Shown one piece after another: positions 1 to 10,576 of a DNA stretch of 24,026 nucleotides. Position 1 is the stretch's first letter. Each line of letters begins with the position of its first letter. Source of the stretch: Choristocarpus tenellus KU-1152 (lineage: Eukaryota > Phaeophyceae); NCBI GenBank assembly GCA_964200185.2, contig CAXNAD020000228.1, positions 1-24,026 on the forward strand. The letters are read 5' to 3'. Made by a program: the position numbers and the translations under genes. The notes under the pieces were generated by a model. The model saw only the letters and a program-made list of their open reading frames with translations, was not told where the DNA came from and did not search any database.

Positions 1-1259
1 CCCCCCCCCAGATACTTTGACCCAGGCACCTCAAATAAATAATATTTCTAGTGCAAGTGTCTGGTACACCATTGTGGACAAGAGGTGAGCATACCTTATA
101 CAAGGCTAATCCTTGCCCTTACCGTAACCCTCACCCTCACCATAAAGTATAGCAGTGTCAATAATCACTTCATCTCTTACTCAACTACTCCCAGATAATC
201 AGTACATATGTATCTTTCTAATTAGAAGGAGTATCACATAATCCCTCCCCAATCTATTTCCACCTCCAAAATCAAACAAAAAGTGACATCAAAATAAAAT
301 TATTAACCGAGCAAATTGTACTCTGAGATGATTAGGGTTATTTAACCCTAACCATAACTGCAAGGACGCAAGAGGACCCAACAAGAAGATATTATCTACT
401 CGCCAGGGTTAGGAGTCTCAGTTCCGTGACCAAATGCAGCAGCATAGGGGAGATACACATGAAAAAATGATGGCATAAAAGAGAAAAATTAATGAAAAAA
501 GATCAACTGAAAATCAACAAAATGAGAGAACCCTAACCCTAACACAAAAAGATCACAGTGCACACCTTTGCAATGACCCAATTTCGTCTTCCTTCCAGCA
601 CAGCCCTATTGAACTCCTTCATTGTGAACTTAGGCAGATGCAATTGGGACTTCACCCTCGCTAGTGCGGGCATATTCTAGTAGGACAGAATAGTTGGGGG
701 GTGGGGAAGTAGGGCAAGTAGATTGAACGAAGGTCTTGTCATAAATGGCGCAAGTTAGCAAACAAATTTAAATAATGATCCAGTATGACACTTAAGCACA
801 AATTACAGTAAGGGCGGGGATACCCCTAACAAGAAAGATCAGGTTGGGTGGATTTACTGCCGATGAGAAGTGACCCAGCGTGCCGGATATTGACATCAAC
901 ACGAGGCTCACCATGCAATATTACAATTCTTCTTCCATTGGTTCAAGTTTTCCTTTCTTGTTGATACATTGTAAGATATATGTGGCCTTGGGTTTGAAAA
1001 GGTGGGATGAATGTGCGATAATACCTAACTTAAAGTAGAATCTTAGTCCCATGCATCATCCAGAGCGATAACCTAAGGTATACAGGGTTGTATTACCTCC
1101 TGTTCAATCTGAATAAATCCCTCGTAAGTACAATAGCAATTTGACTCAAAAAGTGACCTTAAAGTACCTGCATTGATCAAAAAACAAAATGGAATTATTT
1201 GTTGCTCTGAGATAGAACAGAAGTAAAGAATTTCAAACCTAATGAAGAAAATGGTTCAC
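1..1259. other. No confident gene
   Basis: Opens with a run of nine C and AGATACTTTGACCC. Contains scattered hexamer units (about 331-352, 533-543). I found no exon with good splice sites at both ends. Confidence 0.35.
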
Positions 1260-1371
1260 CTTTGTGATTGCCTTCCACATTCCAGGCTCCCAATAACAGA
1301 AATGTGGAACAGAAAAAATACCTCAAGAAATCACACCCCTCAAACTCTGGACTGGAAGATTCATTAGAGTC
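1260..1371 (-). CDS. Two small exons, acidic serine-rich tail
   Basis: Exon 1322-1371 follows CATGACTCTTAG, reads DSNESSSPEFEGCDFL and ends at GAG|GTATTT. A 35-base pyrimidine-rich intron ending TTGGGAG joins it in phase to 1260-1286 (LECGRQSQ), which ends at AAAG|GTGAAC. The acidic/serine composition suits a cytosolic tail. It continues leftward past the part I can resolve. Confidence 0.4.
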
Positions 1372-1542
1372 CTAAGAGTCATGAGAAGCCAGAACAGGGA
1401 AAGGAAGGGTAACTTAATAATCACTTGAGTTGTCATGCACAAAATGCCATCACATCACTCCTTTCCATGCGATGGGTAGAGTTTCTCCTTGGCAAAAAAA
1501 AACTATACTGATGAAATCAACAGCACAGTCTTACAAACAATA

Positions 1543-1673
1543 CTAAAAAAACTGAGCTAATAGAAGAACCCAAAAAACATTTCTCATCAGCACTTTAAAA
1601 GAGTTTTTTCCAGGATCAATTTGGGTGCTAACAACATTGAAACAGGTTGCAAAAAAGAACCCAGGACTGTTCA
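1543..1673 (-). CDS. Candidate exon ending in a hydrophobic helix and stop
   Basis: The minus frame is open for 43 codons: NSPGFFFATCFNVVSTQID, then PGKNSFKVLMRNVFWVLLL, AQFF and TAG. The acceptor is uncertain: GTGTGAG keeps this frame, whereas the better TTCTCTTCAG site favours a different, shorter frame (VSEQSWVLFCNLFQ). It could be a membrane-anchored C-terminus. Confidence 0.35.
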
Positions 1674-1691
1674 CTCACACTGAAGAGAACA

Positions 1692-1719
1692 TAACCCTAA
1701 CCCTAACCCTAACCCTAAC
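1692..1719. repeat. Longest perfect CCCTAA array (about 4.5 units)
   Basis: Uninterrupted TAACCC units. In the minus-strand transcript they form GTTAGGGTTAGGG and so on, ending 11 bases before a TTCTCTTCAG acceptor, so they would be the body of a 40-50 base intron. Confidence 0.95.
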
Positions 1720-2042
1720 ATGACACTACTTGTTCAGTATCATTCCCTGGCACTAATGACCTAAAGCATATTAGTTAATTGCAGCATGTACTGTACTTGC
1801 TTCAAAAGTAAATGCTTAGGTTATGGTTAGGGTTAGCAATGAATCGAAGAGCACACAGCATACTTGTCATTAAAATAGATCGGGAAAAAGTATCCCTGGT
1901 ATCCAACCACCCTATCCCTAACTGCAACTCTAAGTCTCATTTCTCACATCTCTTCCTGTGGAAGGCACCTCAAATCTTGACCTAGATGATTTAGGAAGAA
2001 ACATAATCATATCCCCCACCACTTCCTGTACAAAGCATACAC

Positions 2043-2398
2043 AATAATGTTGAAGTGAGTCTTGTGTATGTGTTGTGATAAAAATAAGGCCTGGGCAAGG
2101 GATTTATGCATATACCCCTAACCCTAACCCTAAGAACCATGTGGTCGAGAAGAAACTGCTAACCCTAACCCTAACAACCAACCAATAACCTTTGCTCCAT
2201 TGAATGGGTTTGTATTGGAGGCAAACACCATTATAAGATTGCATGCTAGCAGGCATACTTGACGCACATGGTCCACTCTAGTGCAGGCACCCAGAAAAAG
2301 CATTACTGACACTACATTTTCAGAAGTACATGGTACATTATAAATCATATCATTCTTGTGCAAAAGGATATCTTCAACATCCCACATGGCACCCATCG
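2043..2398 (-). CDS. Three exons separated by telomeric-repeat introns
   Basis: Exons 2190-2398, 2129-2158 and 2043-2090 join in phase. The first reads AMWDVEDILLHKNDMIYNV, then ENVVSVMLFLGACTRV and VCLLACNLIMVFASN, ending NPFNGAK at AAAG|GTTATT. The 31-base intron 2159-2189 ends GTTAGGGTTAGGGTTAG. The ten-codon exon is QFLLDHMVLR. The 38-base intron 2091-2128 begins GTTAGGGTTAGGGG and ends TTGCCCAG. The last exon reads ALFLSQHIHKTHFNII, to a GTGTATG donor. Hydrophobic stretches suggest a membrane protein. The first acceptor (ATGAG) is weak. The family is unknown. Confidence 0.45.
2116..2176. repeat. Two CCCTAA tracts flanking a ten-codon exon
   Basis: Tracts 2116-2133 and 2159-2176 are near-perfect CCCTAA units on the plus strand, 25 bases apart. 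The sequence between them is the proposed micro-exon. Confidence 0.9.
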
Positions 2399-3332
2399 CT
2401 CATTTAACCAAAAGTCATGCTACAGATAACAAAAACATTTCAAATTCTGTGCTAAAATGATGCCTAGTTGTACTTTTTTCGGAAATTTTAATCTAGCCCT
2501 GCCTCAGCCCCTCGTTGTAACCCTAACCATAACCCTAACCACAAAACAAAACTAAAGCACTTATCAGAATATTCAACACCTGCACACTCCATCTGCAAAT
2601 GGTACATTCCTAGCCCTATATCTTGACTCTGATCCTAATCCTAATATAACCCCAATCCTAACGGTCAAGTGCAAGCTTATGTCAAGACATAGCTCAAAAC
2701 TTGACCGCAGTGATGACTCTGGTTAAAATCCCAAACAGTCCAAAGTCTTCAATCCAGCCCCAACCTCAACTCGAAGTACGACATGACATCAATGTCAACG
2801 TGAAATCCTACATCTGATCTTCTGTCCAACCTGTCTACCTCTCCTCATTTCTGGTCTGTTAGAAAATTACCTTGTAAGTGTAGCCAAAAATATGGTTGAA
2901 GACTTACGAAGTATATACAATGATAATAAAAACAATAATAATAGTTACTAAGAAATATAAAATTCACCACTTGACAAGAAGGGTGGCTTGCCTTGCATGA
3001 CAAGGTAAGGGGGGTGGGGAAGAAAGGAGAGTTCAAGAGTTATGGAGTTAAGAGTACAAAAAACCTCTTGACTTTTTTCTTGTTGCAGGAGTACAGATGT
3101 GTGCATAATCTTCAAAAATCTCTGGTACCCCACACAACAGGACCTCCTAAGGGACCCTAATAACCCTTAAATAAATGTCTAAACCTTTTTTGATCTCTGG
3201 TTAGGTTTTTTTCAATGTAAAAAAAAAAACGAGACATATCATTTAATACAAAAAAAAAACAGACCATTAAAAAAATAAAAAGAAACAATGCTCCGGAAAC
3301 TAAGAATGAACAAAGTCACATAAAAAAGTGAC
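2399..3332. other. Mostly non-coding, poly-A/T tracts
   Basis: Contains A-rich runs (3190-3290), hexamer tracts at 2519-2540 and degenerate copies at 2634-2662. A short open stretch with splice-like ends at 3070-3126 (minus, RFLKIMHTSVLLQQEKSQE) is the only coding candidate, and I rate it low. Confidence 0.35.
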
Positions 3333-3463
3333 CTGCTTGATATTGTTCCAAAGCTTATTGAGCGATAATTTTCCGTCACAAGTCCACTTGGTGTGAACAC
3401 GGTGAAATTCCCAACCAAAGAATGACAGGAGGATCAACCCCATCCAAGCTGGAAACATGTAAT
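3333..3463 (-). CDS. Candidate membrane exon
   Basis: A strong acceptor (CCCTATCTCTATG, a CCCTCCCCC tract, then ACCTCAG) is followed by YMFPAWMGLILLSFFGWEF, then HRVHTKWTCDGKLSLNKLWN and NIKQ, to a CAG|GTCACT donor. One probable transmembrane helix is followed by a basic, aromatic segment. The family is unknown. Confidence 0.45.
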
Positions 3464-3678
3464 CTGAGGTATTAAATGGGGGAGGGGACAGCATAGAGAT
3501 AGGGTTAGAGCCAGGTAAGGGAGAAAGGTGGTAAATGCCAATATTATGTGCAGGTGTTTTCATTGGTAGGGGTGGGGAACGAATAGTATGGTCTAGAATA
3601 CGTAAGTACTTGCCAGGCGTGTCTTAGCATTGAGATGCACGGCACTTGAGTGGTACCAAAAAAACTTATTCTGTGTCA

Positions 3679-3873
3679 CAGACTACAACTAAACTCTTTA
3701 GCTGCTCTTCCTTCCACTTTTGCAGCAAGCTCTTCCTTCAAAGCAACAAAGATTTTGCAGCCCATCCAAACAAAATCCTCAGAGTTTGGGATAGTGCCAA
3801 TAAAAATGTTTAAATTTTCCTCACAAAACACCGTCAATTTAATTTTGGTACGAGCAAAATGCCAACATTTCCA
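3679..3873 (-). CDS. Candidate exon, unknown protein
   Basis: A CTAACCCTAACCCTAG tract lies 20-30 bases before the TTTTTTTTAAG acceptor. The exon reads TKIKLTVFCEENLNIFIGTI, then PNSEDFVWMGCKIFVALKEE and a charged helix (AAKVEGRAAKEFSCSL) before TGA. A GTAGTC donor near 3690 could end it earlier. The plus strand is also open here but lacks splice sites and looks less protein-like. Confidence 0.42.
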
Positions 3874-4105
3874 CTTAAAAAAAATAATGTTGCCAACTAG
3901 GGTTAGGGTTAGAAAAAACAATGCCATTCGCCAATAGAAAAAGCTAGGGCTCATTTAAAAAAAAGTGTCACAACTGTGAACACTTGGCTTTCATTTCCCT
4001 ATACATAGCATACACATTACTATCACCCTTAACACAAAATGGGTACAATCACACATACTCATTCAAACCTCTAACCCAGAGCTCCAACTTTCCCACCAAA
4101 AGCTA

Positions 4106-4200
4106 CTCCAGAAGAGTGCAAACTAATAATGATACACCAAAGGTGGAAATGTAGAGCTCTAAGGTAGCTACGTACTCCACACCTAATGTTTTGTAGTGCC
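4106..4200 (-). CDS. Candidate membrane exon
   Basis: After an AACGTTTTCAG acceptor the minus strand reads HYKTLGVEYVATLELYIST, then FGVSLLVCTLLE and a stop at 4103-4105. The hydrophobic end suits a transmembrane helix. Possible donors GTAGCT and GTATCA lie inside the frame, so the true exon may be shorter. Confidence 0.4.
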
Positions 4201-4361
4201 CTGAAAACGTTCGAGATGTCAATATTCAAACACAAAAGATAGCACAAATGTCCTTTCACTCACTCCTAATCACTGCAAAGCTGGTAAAGTTGTACAATGG
4301 GTCATCCCCTTCAAAACCCAAGCTGAAGATAGCATCTTCGGAGACAAGTTGTAGTCCATAC

Positions 4362-4598
4362 CAACAGTTGAAAAAACCCAAAATTAGGATGATCCTCCCA
4401 AACCACTTGTGCATCTAGGTGGAGCTCGGCAAAACAGAGAATTTTCGGGTCAGGGCCAAGTAAGGGTAACAATAAATGCTGTAGTAAGTCATGCCAAGAC
4501 CAAAAAAGTAATGGTGACATGAAGCAGAGATGAATACATGACTCAAGCGACCAATTAAGCAGGGCTGAAGATTTGTTTACAACTTTGATGCATGAAAT
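4362..4598 (-). CDS. Long candidate exon, hydrophobic
   Basis: Seventy-nine codons between a CTTCCCACTACAG acceptor and a TTG|GTATGG donor, phase 0 at both ends. It reads ISCIKVVNKSSALLNWSL, then LCFMSPLLFWSWHDLL and ILCFAELHLDAQVVWEDH, then PNFGFFQLL. The other two frames close quickly. There is a likely membrane-associated stretch in the middle. It may contain an unseen short intron near 4450. Family unknown. Confidence 0.45.
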
Positions 4599-6557
4599 CT
4601 GTAGTGGGAAGATAGTTGGGAGAGGTAAAATAGTTACCAATAGAACATGCAAGTCTTGAAACTCCGCCTGGTAAAAAAGGGAAAAAATAAAAAATAAGCG
4701 ACTAACCCACCAATCATCTGCACCTTGTGTTTGTGTGTATTCATGATTCCTGTACGTATCATCTTCTGACGGTTACAACAATCCAACTTATATTTTATAG
4801 TAACAACCACACCTATCTTGAAAAAAATAAAAATGATGGTAAGATTGAGCGGTTGGAGACATGGTGGGAATAATTTTTTTTACAAGCCAAAAGAATAGTT
4901 GTAATATGTTGACTGTAGTCTTATTACTGAAGTGCATATTATTAATTTAAATATAGTGACTGTTATATAACTACTGAAGTATAGATCACTAAGTGAAATA
5001 TACTGACTTGCGTATTATTTCAGAAATACATGTTATTAAAACTCAACACCATTCAGAGCACTGGCATTCTCACATTGCAAGGGTTCATGCAATGGCAGTA
5101 TGCTAGCACAAAATCATTAACTAAGCAAATACTAGTAGTTAGAAGATGGTTGCTGAGCATTCCAGTTTGAGAACTTACGACCCTAATCCTAAGTGGATGA
5201 CTGCCAAAAATATGTAACACCAATACTCCTGCTCATATATTATCGACAATGTTGCAGGTGGAGAAGCATACCTTTACAAAGTACAATGAAAATGCTATGT
5301 AAGACCAAAAACCAAGCAGTACATAGGCTGCACAGTCACATATGTAGAGTATGTCGAGATTCTATACGCTGGAAGTCCTTTATCTGGCAAAGAGATAACA
5401 GGGACCATACAGTCAAGTTCATCTTGTTTTACGTCTCAATGGAGCAGCACTAATCACATTTTGTTTCACACCATTGAAATCTTCTGCCCTGACCTTAACC
5501 CCATTTTACACTAGGAATCCAGTGATCACAACGTAGCATGCTCATTCATCAGGTGGATAAAGGTACTCATATCAAGTACCCCCAGTGGTTCATAAGGATT
5601 AGGGTTACTTGGTATGCTTTATGTTAGCATCCGATCATATCAATAACCTTGTATTTTACCCAACTGTAAAGAATTGGTTGCAATCATCCGCAAGTCATAC
5701 CTGAAGGGTGACTTGAGCAAATAGAGTTCTGGTGTCCATCTTTCCCTCAAAGGTCCTTATCCTAAACCACCCAGTGATCAACTTAGTGTTGGGGTAGCGA
5801 GGAGTATAAAGGGACAGTGGCAATAAAGCAGTTGGGGGAAATGGCAACATTGGAAATAGCATCAGGTGACAGCACCAGTAATAACAATAATTGTAACAAT
5901 AATAATGATAATAATAATAATGATAATAATAATACTGTTACTGCTACTAAAAAAAAAATCGTTCTGGTTGGGAGAGTGAATGACAATATTATGGGATGGA
6001 ATAGAAGGCGCTTACAACATACAAAATGAATACTTCCCCTAGCATGCTTCGACTCAACTGCAAATCAGTTTGCATTCACATTTTAGATCAAACTACTTTT
6101 GAAATTGTCCAGAGTGGCAGGTGACTCAAACCCTAAAAATAGCAATTATTACGCTGTAAATCACCTAAGTAGGTAAAGGTGTGTGTGGAGACCTAGTATG
6201 CCATATAGAATTTAATGAAGTACTAAAAACTCACAAATGTGAACTTAGTTCACTGATACACCTGGGCAGAGAGCCAAACACATCATTATGTCGTGTTCAT
6301 CACCATCACAAATACTTACATATCACAATACGTATCTATTACAAATGCTTATCTTCCTGCTCAGAGTTGGTCAATGTAAGGAGGGGATACATTAATAATA
6401 TAACCCTCCTTGTCTAACCTCAAAGACATGTCTAACTCCTTCACCTATTGTGCTCAAGAACTCCAATAAAGTTCCACCCAACTTGAAGAGGAAATGGCCC
6501 CCGCAGGGAACTAGATATCAAGCATGATGATGTAGTTATGGTATAGACCTCAAAGTA
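4599..6557. other. No confident gene
   Basis: Apart from the AAT microsatellite and isolated hexamers near 5184 (CCTAATCC) and 5600 (TTAGGGTTA), I see only short open stretches without good splice sites on both sides. It is AT-rich and probably intronic or intergenic. Confidence 0.4.
5881..5935. repeat. AAT-rich microsatellite
   Basis: Imperfect AAT/AAC/GAT triplets on the plus strand. Translation gives Asn runs on one strand and Leu runs on the other. I take it as a simple repeat without coding value. Confidence 0.9.
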
Positions 6558-7009
6558 CTAGAATAAAGTTGTAATTTCCCTCAGAGAAAAAGTTGCACGA
6601 AACAGACTGAACACACATACACCCAAGATTAACACCAGAGACCCAACCACCCAGCTAGAGACAGTCCCTACAATTGCGAGTCAACAAATAGCACAAAAAA
6701 CCCTGCAAATAGCTGTCCATTTTGTTATTCCTATGAAGCTGTTGCAATTAGCTAAAGAGGAGTCAGAATCCAATGCATCACCTCGCTTACAAATCATAGT
6801 TAATCCACATGTTTAAATAAACTCAGGCAATATCAGATTTCAAAAGTAGGTTAGATATGTTAGATGACCGATCAAAACACTACCAAAAAACAGAGGGGAA
6901 GTTGTAAGACCTCCAAAGGGAAGCACCTGCAATATTACAGCTGCGAGGATCCCTGCACCAAGCTCAGAATGCCGAGTTGCCTCTATGGAATCCCCAGATG
7001 TTACAATGG
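6558..7009 (-). CDS. Membrane-anchored C-terminus, two or more exons
   Basis: Exon 6927-7009 follows CTAACCCTAGCCCC, a spacer and TTTACAG. It reads IVTSGDSIEATRHSELG, then AGILAAVILQ, and ends at CAG|GTGCTT. The frame stays open past the donor (VLPFGGLTTSP), so the exon may end later. Exon 6558-6667, after TCGCAATTGTAG, reads TVSSWVVGSLVLILGVCVFS, then LFRATFSLREITTLF and TAG: a clear transmembrane helix, a basic residue just inside and a short tail, as in a type I membrane protein. The two phases do not match directly; a small exon at about 6700-6745 (NCNSFIGITKWTAIC) may link them. Family unknown. Confidence 0.45.
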
Positions 7010-7375
7010 CTGTAAATGCATATTTGAGTTGGGGCTAGGGTTAGTGGAAGACAGGGGTGGTTACAGTGAATATGAGGTTTGAGGTTTAGAGACCCAACCA
7101 ATCAAGTGTACAACTTATAGGAGACAACCGATAGTTCATAGCAAGGGGCAGGGGCCACCATTGAGACATCTGAATCTTTGAGAGATACCAAAAAAGAGCT
7201 CCAACTCTGTGATGTTAGATGTTACCTACCCTTCCCTTCACTTCACTTCTAGTCACCAACTAATCCTAACCCTCTCCCTAACGCTCATTGGTTTCTCTCC
7301 CTAATCCTTTCCACATACCTCATTTGAACACCAAGCTAACCATTATCTTTTTCAAGTTTCTTCCCTTAACCCTAC

Positions 7376-7441
7376 TTCTAACTCTAACTCCCTGTTGTAT
7401 GTTGTCCCCAATGTGAGGGCTCCATCCTTTCTCATCATCTT
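7376..7441 (-). CDS. Candidate exon, frame ambiguous
   Basis: Between a GTGCTAG acceptor and an AGAA|GTAGGGTTAAGGG donor, 66 bases are open in two frames: DDEKGWSPHIGDNIQQGVR or MMRKDGALTLGTTYNRELE. The first frame would join the 6927-7009 exon in phase but conflicts with the exon to its right. Confidence 0.25.
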
Positions 7442-7586
7442 CTAGCACAGTCTAGAAAGAGAATATATTCTAGACACCGGCCATGACATTGACAAGAAAA
7501 CATCTCAATAGGTCAAAGCAAATTTGCCCTTTGCATCTCTTTTCTAGTGCAATATGGTAGTATCTGCATTTGTCCTAACAGCATAC

Positions 7587-8560
7587 ATGTATTACTAGGA
7601 ATATTTTCAACGTACAAATATGCTACACCCACTACAGTGCTATGAACAAAAACTAAACAATACTATGTACCTTCATGTGGTAAGTGTTGACTTGGTCCTT
7701 CATACACTAAGAGAATGATAGAGTCAAAATCAGGTATCGTGCTGTGACATTGTTCAGAGGGCGGCACTGCAACAAAAACATCATACTCATTACGTAAGTA
7801 CAAAAAATGAACCAAATGATACAAACAGTAATCATCTAACGCAAAATAATAATAAGGAAATAGGAACAATAAAACGACACAGTACAGTAGTACTAGAAAA
7901 CTGGTATGTAGAGCAAACAATAAAAACATTATACATTGAAACCTCAGAGATCAACAAGCGATACTATTATTACTACTACTACTGCTGCTGCTGCTGCTAC
8001 TACTACTACTACTACTATATTGTGTATACGTAAAAAATCTCCCATCTCACCTGTAATGGCAAGAGGAATTACCCCTTCTGCCAATACACTCATGGCCAGA
8101 ACATGTAACTCTTGAGCAGCAGCATAGTAGACACAAATGACCAACAGGAGAAATTTTTTTTATGAAAAATTTATTGCAATTTTTGAAGTTCCCCAAGAGA
8201 AGTGAGTGACAAGCAACCAAACCAAAGGGGGTAAGAGGGCATGTAACAAGGGATAGGGTTATAAAACGAATCATGGATGAATAAAAAATTCAATCAATTG
8301 CTGGTTTATCGAATGGCACAGACTTCATCATCCACGCCAATCAGACGTACCTACTTGCATGTAGAACCAATCACTAGATAGCACCTTCAGAATACATAAC
8401 ATTTTGACAATCAGATCACTCACTTGGGTGAGGGAGATTGCAAAAGAAATACATTACATTGAGTGGGTTAAAGGTACAAATAGTACATCACCATATTGCT
8501 CAAAACACTGTTTTATTTTCTTCCCTACAACTCCAAAATTACTATCAATACTACATGCAA
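7587..8560 (-). CDS. Five-exon chain, all phase 1, unknown protein
   Basis: Exons 8492-8560, 8351-8422, 8051-8110, 7671-7766 and 7587-7622 all start and end in phase 1 and join without a stop. They read ACSIDSNFGVVGKKIKQCFE; SDLIVKMLCILKVLSSDWFY; LHVLAMSVLAEGVIPLAIT; PPSEQCHSTIPDFDSIILLV then YEGPSQHLPHE; and YLYVENIPSNT. Notable signals are the TACAG|GTGAGATG donor at 8050 and the GTTTTTGTTGCAG acceptor at 7767. The first exon may extend to 8602 (CTWIIYNIPLRTV) through a weaker acceptor. Uniform phase-1 exons are typical of modular extracellular proteins (established), and the alternating hydrophobic content is compatible with that. Family not recognised. Confidence 0.5.
7962..8018. repeat. 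Trinucleotide repeat ACT/GCT within an intron
   Basis: About nineteen triplets, ACT-type flanking a GCT core, on the plus strand. It lies in the intron between the 8051-8110 and 7671-7766 exons. Translation gives poly-Val/poly-Ala, which I do not regard as protein. Confidence 0.9.
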
Positions 8561-10098
8561 CTGTTCTTAGGGGTATGTTATAAATAATCCATGTACAAAG
8601 ATCTCCAAACAATGTTTCAGGTCAAACTACCGTATGCTTTATTGTAGACTAGTGTCTGCAACAAATCGATTTCTCCTCCCTCTCCTCAACCTGGCCTACA
8701 TTCAACATGTTGGTGGCATCATAGCACTCCACATATTTCAGAGGTGACAAAGAAACTACAAGACGGTGACTTTATCAGCAATACTTGAAGCGGTGCACAG
8801 AGTTGCAGCTACAGAGCAGCAGAAGAGAAAAAAAATAGAACATAACCTACAGCACTACATTCAACAAAGATCCCACATGTACATCAGCTAGCATACAGGT
8901 GTATCTGAGAAACAGTGAATGGATGGAGAAGAGAAACAGTCCAACATACATGTGCATGTTCTCCTGCCATGAGAAGTTGAGGAAGCAGCTACCTGAGATT
9001 CAAACCAGTAACCTCTGAACTTTTCAACTTTTCAAGAAACGTCACCAGCAACATACCACCACGTCAGCATCCTCCGTGCAACTGCTGCCTTCATGGTAGA
9101 ATTGTATCAAACATGTCAACACGATATACTTTAAGAAGAGTTCCTCTAGAGCATACACGACCACTAATGATCAAATGACTTGTTCAAATTGCAGGTACAT
9201 GTTGAAAAGAAAAATTGTTCATAGTAGAGGTCAGCCTACATTCTCCCCATAAATATCATGCAACATACCCTTACAAGGTTATCAATGTGTGAAATTGTAA
9301 ACATACTTGATTCTGAGCACAATAGGTGAATTTCCGTCCCTTATTATTTCAGACAACTACACCATATAATTTTGCACCCTCCCATTCCTAACCCTAATCC
9401 CTTGCTCCCTGGCAAGTAGATGCCCTCTAGAGCTTCTCAAAAACAAAAACAATGATCCACATAGTGATAAATCATATTTCTAGGGTTGGGGTTAGAGCCA
9501 GGGCAAGTTAGAGCGAGTCTATCTGGTTTTCTCTTGGTGTAAAAGTGCTTACCCCACCATACCAGCCGAAAGTGGTAAACCTTAATGGAAACGCCACGCA
9601 TGTACCTGCCGAAAAAAAACAAGAACATGCACAAAAAGCAGTAACGACAAATCAATTTGAAAAAAGGTGCAAAGCATGACAAAACCAACATCACTAAAAG
9701 AGAGTTATAGGATAACAAAAAAAACACTATAATGGTTCCAAGTGCTATGACTTGCAGCAGAGTGGGTGGGCAAGAAGGAACACTGAACTGTTATGTGATC
9801 TCTAAAAGTGATCAAGTGACTCTCCACCTACTATATGCCTCAATAGAAGAGGGAGGGGGAGTAGGGGTCAGGGCACAGGGCAAAGGTTAGGAATAAAAAA
9901 CGATAAAAAATACATATTTTCAAAGTTGACTAGATTTACATATTATTTGTGGATCATGACTTTTACATGGAGAAGGAGATTGTACACCACTCCCATTACG
10001 CTGTGCATGAAACTTGCTTCAAAATATTTAATTTAAATGCTAAAAATGAAAAATAAAAAATAATTATGGCGAGGAGCAAACCCCCAAACAAGCAACAC
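8561..10098. other. Unresolved, probably intronic, with isolated splice signals
   Basis: A very strong minus-strand acceptor (TTCTCTTCTGCTGCTCTGTAG, exon edge 8808) is followed by open sequence in two frames (LQLCAPLQVLLIKSPSCSFF or ATLCTASSIADKVTVL), with no decisive donor. At 9481-9495 a TTGGGGTTAG tract precedes a minus acceptor (AACCCTAG). Nothing else is convincing. Confidence 0.35.
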
Positions 10099-10507
10099 CA
10101 CAATATCTTCTTCAACTGTCCCACTTGATAACGCAATCTAAGTACTAAGTGCATACTGGAGTAGGGTTAGGGTTATACATGCTGAAGCTCTACAGAGAAA
10201 GAGAAGAATAGGGAGGAAGAGAGCTCTAAAAACATTTTAATTGGACATACTGAGAAAGCAAGAGACAAAGCACAGAAAAAATTACGTAACACACTACTCA
10301 CCTAGCACAGATGAAGCCTAGTGGTGCAGCAACAAGCCATGAAAACAACTTCATGGCATTGAAAGAACCACCCATGGAGGAACAAACACAACCAGCACCA
10401 GAATCCATACAACATTGATGCAGAAACACAAAAGGTCACACCCAACCGCCAAAGGTCAGGCAATGATAAAAGATGGAACCAAGACATTTCAAACGAAGAG
10501 TGTTAGC
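10099..10507 (-). CDS. Four-exon chain with telomeric acceptors, unknown protein
   Basis: Exons 10442-10507, 10302-10317, 10194-10249 and 10099-10137 join in phase. The first follows CCCTAACCCTAATCAG and reads ANTLRLKCLGSIFYHCLTFG. The 16-base second exon ends at a consensus AG|GTGAGT donor. The third follows TTGCTTTCTCAG and reads CPIKMFLELSSSLFFSFS. A 56-base intron containing ATAACCCTAACCCTACTCC separates it from the fourth, IALSSGTVEEDIV. The hydrophobic serine/phenylalanine run suggests a membrane segment. The micro-exon and the GTGTGA donor of exon 1 are weak points. No family recognised. Confidence 0.38.
10162..10176. repeat. TTAGGG tract inside a 56-base intron
   Basis: Plus strand TAGGGTTAGGGTTA. 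In the transcript, TAACCCTAACCCTA lies 20-35 bases before the TTAG acceptor at 10138, the usual distance for a branch point. Confidence 0.85.
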
Positions 10508-10510
10508 CTG

Positions 10511-10537
10511 ATTAGGGTTAGGGTTTAGGGTTAGGGA
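10511..10537. repeat. TTAGGG tract abutting a 3' splice site
   Basis: Plus strand ATTAGGGTTAGGG then TTTAGGGTTAGGG. In the minus-strand transcript it reads CCCTAACCCTAAACCC, then TAACCCTAAT followed by CAG, forming the acceptor region of the 10442-10507 exon. Confidence 0.85.
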
Positions 10538-10576
10538 TGAAGACAAGATAGCGGTTAGGGCTAAGGTCACCTTGGC

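Noticed and set aside
5193-5453. Plus-strand 86-codon open frame
   Set aside because: No splice or start context, no domain, and length within chance expectation for this composition.
5817-6029. Plus-strand open frame with Asn runs
   Set aside because: It is the translation of the AAT microsatellite; the flanks show no splice sites or protein-like sequence.
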